The notes under the pieces: generated by a model
Databases searched by the model: none
Seen by the model: only the letters and a program-made list of their open reading frames with translations
Told to the model about the DNA's origin: nothing
Program-made: the position numbers and the translations under genes
NCBI GenBank assembly: GCA_002256535.1
Contig: NMUJ01000029.1
Span: 1 to 10,576, forward strand
DNA: 10,576 bases
Direction: 5' to 3'
Origin: Caldifarciminota bacterium 4484_18
GTDB taxonomy: Bacteria; Hydrothermota; UBA3073; NMUJ01
Shown here: positions 6,173 through 10,576 of the stretch, in pieces
Position numbering within the stretch: the first letter of the stretch is position 1
Layout: the number at the start of each line of letters is the position of its first letter

Positions 6173-8221
6173 CTATGTAGTTGTTACCCCCGGTATGCTT
6201 TCGGTTAGTGGTTCGTACGTTTCAAACTCCATCATACATACGCCCCTACCCTGGGTTAGCGACCTTATAGTTGTTGCATAGCCAAACAGCTTACGTAACG
6301 GACATGTTGCTATAACCACATAGTGGGGGGCACGATTTTCCATCACTTTTATTTTACCATCACGTGCATTGAGGTCATCCAATATCACACCGAGATATTC
6401 CATAGGTATGATTATTTCGAGCTTCATGATGGGTTCGAGCAGGATCGGTTTTGCGCTACTGAGCGCTTTCCTGAATGCGAGTGCACTCGCCTCAAGGAAA
6501 GCAAGTTCAGTCGAATCCGTTGGATGTATATCAACCCCTACCAACGTAGCTTTTACATCGATAACCGGATAACCGGCAAGCGGGCCCACCCCCATATTTT
6601 CACGTATACCACGTTCGACTGCATTTAAGAGGGTTGCGGGTATATCAGGTACTTGGTTCACAAATGCAAAGTATTCGCCACGTGATAGTGGTTCCACCTG
6701 CAGCTTCACATATGCGTAGTGGTGTTTACCACCGACGTCGCGATCAACCTTAGCTTCACCTGTACCGGTTTCAGTGATAGTCTCACGATACGCTACCTGT
6801 GGTTTACCAGTACGTACGTCGAGCTTAAACTCACGTCGTAAACGTTCAGTGATCACCTCAAGGTGTAGCTCACCCATACCCTCAAGTAAACGTTGGCCAG
6901 TCTCCTCATCCAGCCGCACCCTAAGGGTTGGATCCTCATGTACTAACCTTTCAAGTATGGACTCAAGTTTACTCTCTTCCGCCAATGTCTTAGGCTCTAT
7001 ACTCACGTAGATGACAGGGTTGGGAAACTTCATACTACCCAGCACGATGGGGCTGGATGGTGTCGCAAGTGTATCCCCTGTACGGGTTGCTTTGATACCC
7101 ATTATCCCTACTATCTCACCCGCATATGCTACTTTGACAGGTGTACGTTCATTCGCATGCAATAGAAATATCTGTGAGATCCTCTCTTTCACGTTACGTG
7201 TGGTGTTTAGCACCACATCACCCTTCTTTAACTTACCTGCATATATCCTCAGGTAACCGAGATCACCATGCGGGGTAGCCTGTATCTTGAATACCTTACC
7301 CAGGAATGTGCTTTCAGGGTTGGGTGCACGTTCTACTTCCTTGTGAGTTTTGATTGAAATGCCCCTCACCGGAGGACGTTCGATCGGCGACGGCAGATAG
7401 TCGACTATACCGTCGAGTAATGGTTGCACCCCCACATTACGTAGTGATGCACCAAGATATACCGGGGACGCCTTTGTGGATAAGGTTATGCGGCGGATAG
7501 CATGTTTGATGTGGGTTGGTGATATTTCACCCTTTTCGAGGTATAGTTCAGCAAACTCATCGTCCAGATCGGCTAACTTTTCGATCAACTCCTCGCGTGC
7601 AACCCTGCTTTCCGAAATAAGGGGTTCCGGTATGTCTGTTACATCATAATGTGAACCATCCGTACCCAGCTGCCAAATAAGTGCACGTCCGGATACCAGG
7701 TCGACCACTCCATGAAATTCAGCTTCTTTACCTATTGGTAACTGTAGTGGTAATGCTACAATATTGAGACGTTCCTCCATCATCTTTATAACGGATTCGT
7801 AATCTGCACCTATGCGATCGAGCTTGTTGATATAGACCAAACGTGGCAAATTGTGGCGATCAGCTTGATACCAAACGGTCTCAGATTGTGACTCAACCCC
7901 TTCCACTGCACTGAAGATAACCACGGCACCATCGATCACCATTAGTGACTTTTCCACCTCTGCGGTGAAATCCACATGTCCCGGTGTATCAACAATATTT
8001 ATACGTGTATCACGCCAATGACATGTGGTGGTGGCTGCAATTATTGTTATACCACGTTCACGCTCCTGCTCCCAATAGTCCATAGTGGCAGTACCTGCGT
8101 CGACATCGCCCATCCTCTGTATCTTACCGGTATAGTATAGGATACGTTCAGTAGTTGTCGTCTTACCTGCATCTATGTGCGCAATAATGCTAATATTGCG
8201 GATGTTGCGAAGATCGATCAT
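6173..8221 (-). CDS. fusA: Translation elongation factor G
   Basis: EF-G is the GTPase that drives tRNA-mRNA translocation on the ribosome. The 682-residue protein is full length. The G domain has AHIDAGKT (14-21), a switch I ending in ERERGITI, DTPGH (78-82, His82) and NKLD (132-135). Domain II contains the HGDLGYLRIYAGKLKKGD stretch. Later domains show EDPTLRV, ETGQRLLEGMGELHLEV, GKPQVAYRET and a C-terminal GYATTIRSLTQGRG. The start overlaps the rpsG stop as ATGA. It sits in the classical rpsL-rpsG-fusA order, which supports the housekeeping role. Its switch I region (MGDVDAGTATMDYWEQERERG) has Asp where canonical EF-G1 has His (GEVHxGAATMD), a trait shared with some EF-G2/spdEFG proteins, so its paralogue class deserves a phylogeny. 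No tuf gene follows. Confidence 0.97.
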   Translation of the reverse strand: MIDLRNIRNISIIAHIDAGKTTTTERILYYTGKIQRMGDVDAGTATMDYWEQERERGITIIAATTTCHWRDTRINIVDTPGHVDFTAEVEKSLMVIDGAVVIFSAVEGVESQSETVWYQADRHNLPRLVYINKLDRIGADYESVIKMMEERLNIVALPLQLPIGKEAEFHGVVDLVSGRALIWQLGTDGSHYDVTDIPEPLISESRVAREELIEKLADLDDEFAELYLEKGEISPTHIKHAIRRITLSTKASPVYLGASLRNVGVQPLLDGIVDYLPSPIERPPVRGISIKTHKEVERAPNPESTFLGKVFKIQATPHGDLGYLRIYAGKLKKGDVVLNTTRNVKERISQIFLLHANERTPVKVAYAGEIVGIMGIKATRTGDTLATPSSPIVLGSMKFPNPVIYVSIEPKTLAEESKLESILERLVHEDPTLRVRLDEETGQRLLEGMGELHLEVITERLRREFKLDVRTGKPQVAYRETITETGTGEAKVDRDVGGKHHYAYVKLQVEPLSRGEYFAFVNQVPDIPATLLNAVERGIRENMGVGPLAGYPVIDVKATLVGVDIHPTDSTELAFLEASALAFRKALSSAKPILLEPIMKLEIIIPMEYLGVILDDLNARDGKIKVMENRAPHYVVIATCPLRKLFGYATTIRSLTQGRGVCMMEFETYEPLTESIPGVTTT

Positions 8222-8682
8222 CTAAAGTGGGCAAAAGCCTTGTTGGCTTCTGCCATCCTGTGGGTGTTTTCCTTCTTCTTGTAGGCGGCACCTTCCTTGC
8301 GGCTGGCCAATATCAACTCTTCGGCCAGCTTCTGATACATGGGGGCACCTTTCCTTGCACGTGCGGCTTGAATGATCCACCTTATTGCAAGTGATACACG
8401 GCGACGTGGTGGCACAGGCACCGGCACCTGATAGGTGGCACCTCCCACACGACGTGGCCTCACCTCCATGATGGGTTTGACATTTTCGAGTGCGGTTTCA
8501 AACACAGTGAGTGCGTTCTGGTTAGTACGTTTCTCAATAAGTTCAAACGCTTTGTAGACGATCTTTTCAGCTAATCGTTTCTTACCGTCCCACATTACGC
8601 AATTGATCAACCTTTGTACCAATACACTACCGTATTTGGGGTCAGGTGGTGTTTCACGTGGTACCGCACGTTTGCGCCTCAT
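8218..8682 (-). CDS. rpsG: 30S ribosomal protein S7
   Basis: S7 nucleates assembly of the 30S head and contacts the E site. The 154-residue length is normal. The N-terminus MRRKRAVPRE and the segments DPKYGSVLVQRLINCVMWDGKK, NVKPIMEVRPRRVGGATYQVP, RWIIQAARARKG and the C-terminal ENTHRMAEANKAFAHFR are characteristic. The start at 8682 overlaps the rpsL stop by four bases (ATGA) and has AAGGA at 8693-8689, six bases upstream. Because the genes overlap, there is no rpsL-rpsG intergenic space like that of E. coli, where S7 binds to repress its own operon. Confidence 0.98.
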   Translation of the reverse strand: MRRKRAVPRETPPDPKYGSVLVQRLINCVMWDGKKRLAEKIVYKAFELIEKRTNQNALTVFETALENVKPIMEVRPRRVGGATYQVPVPVPPRRRVSLAIRWIIQAARARKGAPMYQKLAEELILASRKEGAAYKKKENTHRMAEANKAFAHFR

Positions 8683-9059
8683 TTCTCTTCCTTAGGTCTC
8701 TTGGTACCATACTTTGAGCGGCTCTTCTTTCTACCCTCAACACCAGCTGCATCATATACACCACGAACTATGTGGTACCTCACACCTGGCAAATCCTTGA
8801 CACGACCACCACGCACAAGTACGTTGGAATACTCCTGTAAATTGTGCCCTTCACCCGGTATATAAGCAATGACCTCCCTACCATTAGATAGACGTACACG
8901 TGCTACTTTACGCATAGCGGAGTTGGGTTTCTTGGGATTCACTACATAAACACGTAAACATACACCACGTTTTTGGGGTGACTTTTCCAACGCCGGTGCC
9001 TTAGATTTACGTTTCTTTGGCTTCCTACCGTACCTTATTAGCTGGTTAATGGTTGGCAT
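8679..9059 (-). CDS. rpsL: 30S ribosomal protein S12
   Basis: S12 is the decoding-centre protein of the small subunit. The 126-residue protein begins MPTINQLIRYGRK and contains NPKKPNSAMRKVARVRL, GEGHNLQEYSNVLVRGGRVKDLPGVRYHIVRG and a basic tail, SRSKYGTKRPK. The lysines at the streptomycin-relevant position (K43-K44, PKKPNSA) are intact, so no classical resistance change is seen. Asp89, the residue methylthiolated in other bacteria, is conserved. Small departures from the usual motif are Asn41 (often Thr) and Met49 (usually Leu). Forty-three bases separate it from the DUF488 stop. No strong Shine-Dalgarno site precedes the ATG, but the conserved N-terminus fixes the start. Confidence 0.98.
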   Translation of the reverse strand: MPTINQLIRYGRKPKKRKSKAPALEKSPQKRGVCLRVYVVNPKKPNSAMRKVARVRLSNGREVIAYIPGEGHNLQEYSNVLVRGGRVKDLPGVRYHIVRGVYDAAGVEGRKKSRSKYGTKRPKEEK

Positions 9060-9102
9060 CTCATCATTAAAAATACAGCCTATGGGAGACGGTCAACCTT
9101 TC

Positions 9103-9498
9103 TCACGTTATATGTAACACACGATGGCCAAGCTGTTCAAGGTAGCGGCTGATAAATCTACGGTGACAATACTTGGGATGTGGTTCGAGACACATTATAG
9201 CTACACGATGGCTACGTGCTATATCGAGTAGTTTCGATATACCCAACTTAAACGCTTCTGTCTCCATATATTTCTCGTAACCACCTTTACGGTAGCCACC
9301 AAGTTCAGATATATGATAGTATTGTATGCCTGCATGGAGGAGATGGCGTGCAATATTCTCCTTCTTGAAATCGGGGTTTTTGGATGTAGGGAACGAGCGT
9401 ACATCAACTATCGCCTGTATACGATGCAACTTCAGGATATACAGGAACTTACCAACCTTATGGTTACCATAACCTATTGTATAGATGGGGTCAAGCAT
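9103..9498 (-). CDS. DUF488 family protein
   Basis: The 131-residue protein matches the DUF488 pattern from end to end: IYTIGYGNH at the N-terminus, VDVRSFPTSKNPDF (31-44), YYHISELGGYRKG (60-72), the MCLEPHPKYCHR block (102-113) with Cys103, Glu105, Cys111, His112 and Arg113, and a final HRVLHIT. The conserved Cys, Glu and His-Arg residues suggest an enzyme or metal site, but the family has no agreed biochemical role. The length is short but within the family range. ATG 9498 overlaps the obg stop by eight bases, which points to coupled translation; a TTG at 9501 is also in frame. Its place between obg and rpsL is unusual and may be chance or may hint at a growth- or stress-linked role. Function is not assigned. 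Confidence 0.88.
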   Translation of the reverse strand: MLDPIYTIGYGNHKVGKFLYILKLHRIQAIVDVRSFPTSKNPDFKKENIARHLLHAGIQYYHISELGGYRKGGYEKYMETEAFKLGISKLLDIARSHRVAIMCLEPHPKYCHRRFISRYLEQLGHRVLHIT

Positions 9499-10456
9499 CA
9501 AACAGTCGCATTATTGTAGTACGTAACTCATCGATACCCAGCCCTTTGAGCGCTGATATGAAGTGAGCCTGAGGAAACTGCTCCTTAAGTGTATCATAAT
9601 CTGGTATAAGGTCGATTTTGTTGATTACAACAATGTTTGGTTTTTGCAGCAGTAACGGGTTGTACTCACGTAACTCATCCTGTAGAGCTATAAACTGTAC
9701 CATGGGGTCCTGAGTGATATCGAGCACATAAAGCAGTAGGCTTGTACGTTCGATATGACGTAGAAACTCTATCCCTAAGCCTTTACCCATATGTGCACCA
9801 TCGATGATACCAGGTATATCGGCAATAACTATGTGACGGTTGGCCCCTATAAGTGTACCAAGTATAGGTGTTAATGTAGTAAACGGATACGCAGCCACTT
9901 TCGGACGTGCATCCGTCAACTTACGCAACAGAGTGGACTTACCCGCATTGGGGTATCCCACAAGCCCAATATCTGCGAGTAACTTTAGCTCCAGTATAAG
10001 TGTTTTCTTTTCACCTGGTTGCCCCTTTTCTGCCACTCTGGGGGTTTGATTGATGGATGATTTGAATGCTGCATTACCACGCCCACCTTTACCACCACGT
10101 GCAACCACTAAGCGGTCGCCGGGTGTTAGCAGCTCACCCAGTAACCTACCATCTTCGTAAACCAGCGTACCGGGTGGCACCTTCAGTATGATATCTTCAC
10201 CCCTACGACCTGTTTGGTTCTTACCTTTACCATGTGTACCACGGCCAGCTTTAAAGTGACGTTTAAACACATAATCAATAAGTGTGTTAAGGTTAGGGTC
10301 TACTTCCAGGATGACATCACCACCATCACCACCGTTACCACCATCGGGTCCACCACGTGGTACGTACTTTTCACGTCTAAAGCTTATACAACCATCGCCA
10401 CCATGACCACCTTCTACCCAAATACGAACCCTATCAATAAAACCCTTTTCACCCAT
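9491..10456 (-). CDS. obg: Obg family GTPase (CgtA/ObgE), involved in ribosome assembly and stress response
   Basis: Obg binds the 50S subunit and guanine nucleotides. The protein has a glycine-rich Obg fold (residues 1-158, with RREKYVPRGGPDGGNGGDGG, GTHGKGKNQTGRRGED and GGKGGRGNAAFKSS) and a G domain (160-321) with GYPNAGKST, the switch segment FTTLTP, DIPGIIDGAHMGKGLG, NKID (279-282) and SALKG (301-305). It ends just after the G domain, so the variable C-terminal OCT domain found in some Obg proteins is absent. The frame is open further, to GTG 10507, but that start lies inside the tRNA gene and is rejected. ATG 10456 gives MGEKGFIDRV, close to the family N-terminus. TTG 10465 has a better-spaced GAGG and is a real alternative. 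It is the first protein gene after tRNA-Leu. Confidence 0.96.
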   Translation of the reverse strand: MGEKGFIDRVRIWVEGGHGGDGCISFRREKYVPRGGPDGGNGGDGGDVILEVDPNLNTLIDYVFKRHFKAGRGTHGKGKNQTGRRGEDIILKVPPGTLVYEDGRLLGELLTPGDRLVVARGGKGGRGNAAFKSSINQTPRVAEKGQPGEKKTLILELKLLADIGLVGYPNAGKSTLLRKLTDARPKVAAYPFTTLTPILGTLIGANRHIVIADIPGIIDGAHMGKGLGIEFLRHIERTSLLLYVLDITQDPMVQFIALQDELREYNPLLLQKPNIVVINKIDLIPDYDTLKEQFPQAHFISALKGLGIDELRTTIMRLFDA

Positions 10457-10482
10457 CCTGTGCAACTGAACCTCAGGAAGGC

Positions 10483-10568
10483 TGGGCGAGGTGGGACTCG
10501 AACCCACAAGCCCCAGATGGGGCGACGGATTTTAAGTCCGTCGTGTATACCACTTCCACCACTCGCCC
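10483..10568 (-). tRNA. tRNA-Leu (anticodon UAA)
   Basis: On the minus strand the gene runs 86 bases with a 7-bp acceptor stem GGGCGAG/CTCGCCC and discriminator A. The anticodon stem ACGGA/TCCGT closes the loop CTTAAAA, giving anticodon TAA. A long variable arm GCCCC-ATCT-GGGGC marks a class II tRNA, and the T arm is GTGGG-TTCGAGT-CCCAC. Together these identify tRNA-Leu(UAA). CCA is not encoded (the bases after the discriminator are GCC). Its 3' end lies 26 bases from the obg ATG with no visible terminator, so it may be transcribed together with obg. Confidence 0.95.
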
Positions 10569-10576
10569 AAGCGGGA

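Noticed and set aside
9060..9102. rpsL leader as a riboswitch or attenuator
   Set aside because: It is only 43 bases long and shows no clear stem or terminator.
10457..10507. Upstream extension of obg to GTG 10507
   Set aside because: The first eight codons lie inside the tRNA-Leu gene, and the added residues do not resemble the Obg N-terminus.

Overview
The window looks like chromosomal DNA from a Gram-negative bacterium. It carries a complete block for ADP-heptose precursors and heptose transfer, which belongs to LPS or surface glycan synthesis, next to core translation genes. A gingipain-type (C25) secreted peptidase and a small lipoprotein at the left end are typical of FCB-like or candidate-phylum lineages such as Cloacimonadota or WOR-3. 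That placement is a guess from gene content and style; nothing here fixes the taxonomy. Base composition is moderate, Arg is mostly CGT and Val often GTA. There are no insertion sequences, CRISPR arrays or phage genes.

Layout from right to left, following the dominant minus-strand transcription: a tRNA-Leu(UAA) (10568-10483), then obg, a DUF488 gene, rpsL, rpsG, fusA, gmhA, a stand-alone heptose-phosphate nucleotidyltransferase (rfaE2/hldE C-domain type), a shortened heptose-phosphate kinase (rfaE1/hldE N-domain type), a GT9 heptosyltransferase and a HAD hydrolase ending at 2455. Most junctions overlap or abut (8, 4, 4, 0-33, 11, 20 and 2 bases), so this is best read as one long operon. The usual str operon (rpsL-rpsG-fusA-tuf) has ADP-heptose genes where tuf is normally found.

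The HAD gene converges on a plus-strand lipoprotein gene (1750-2460), and the two overlap by six bases at their stop codons. The lipoprotein gene diverges, across a 130-base AT-rich spacer, from a minus-strand C25 peptidase gene that starts at 1619 with a strong Shine-Dalgarno site and runs off the left edge.

How the genes work together: GmhA isomerises sedoheptulose 7-phosphate, the kinase should phosphorylate C1, a phosphatase (GmhB, not recognised here) would remove the C7 phosphate, the nucleotidyltransferase makes ADP-heptose and the GT9 enzyme transfers heptose. The two main oddities are an approximately 45-50 residue internal gap in the kinase, and a near-perfect 36-bp in-frame tandem duplication in the catalytic domain of the C25 peptidase. 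I see no clearly new multi-gene system. The most useful leads are the damaged or minimised kinase, the duplication, and the coupling of heptose genes to the ribosomal operon.
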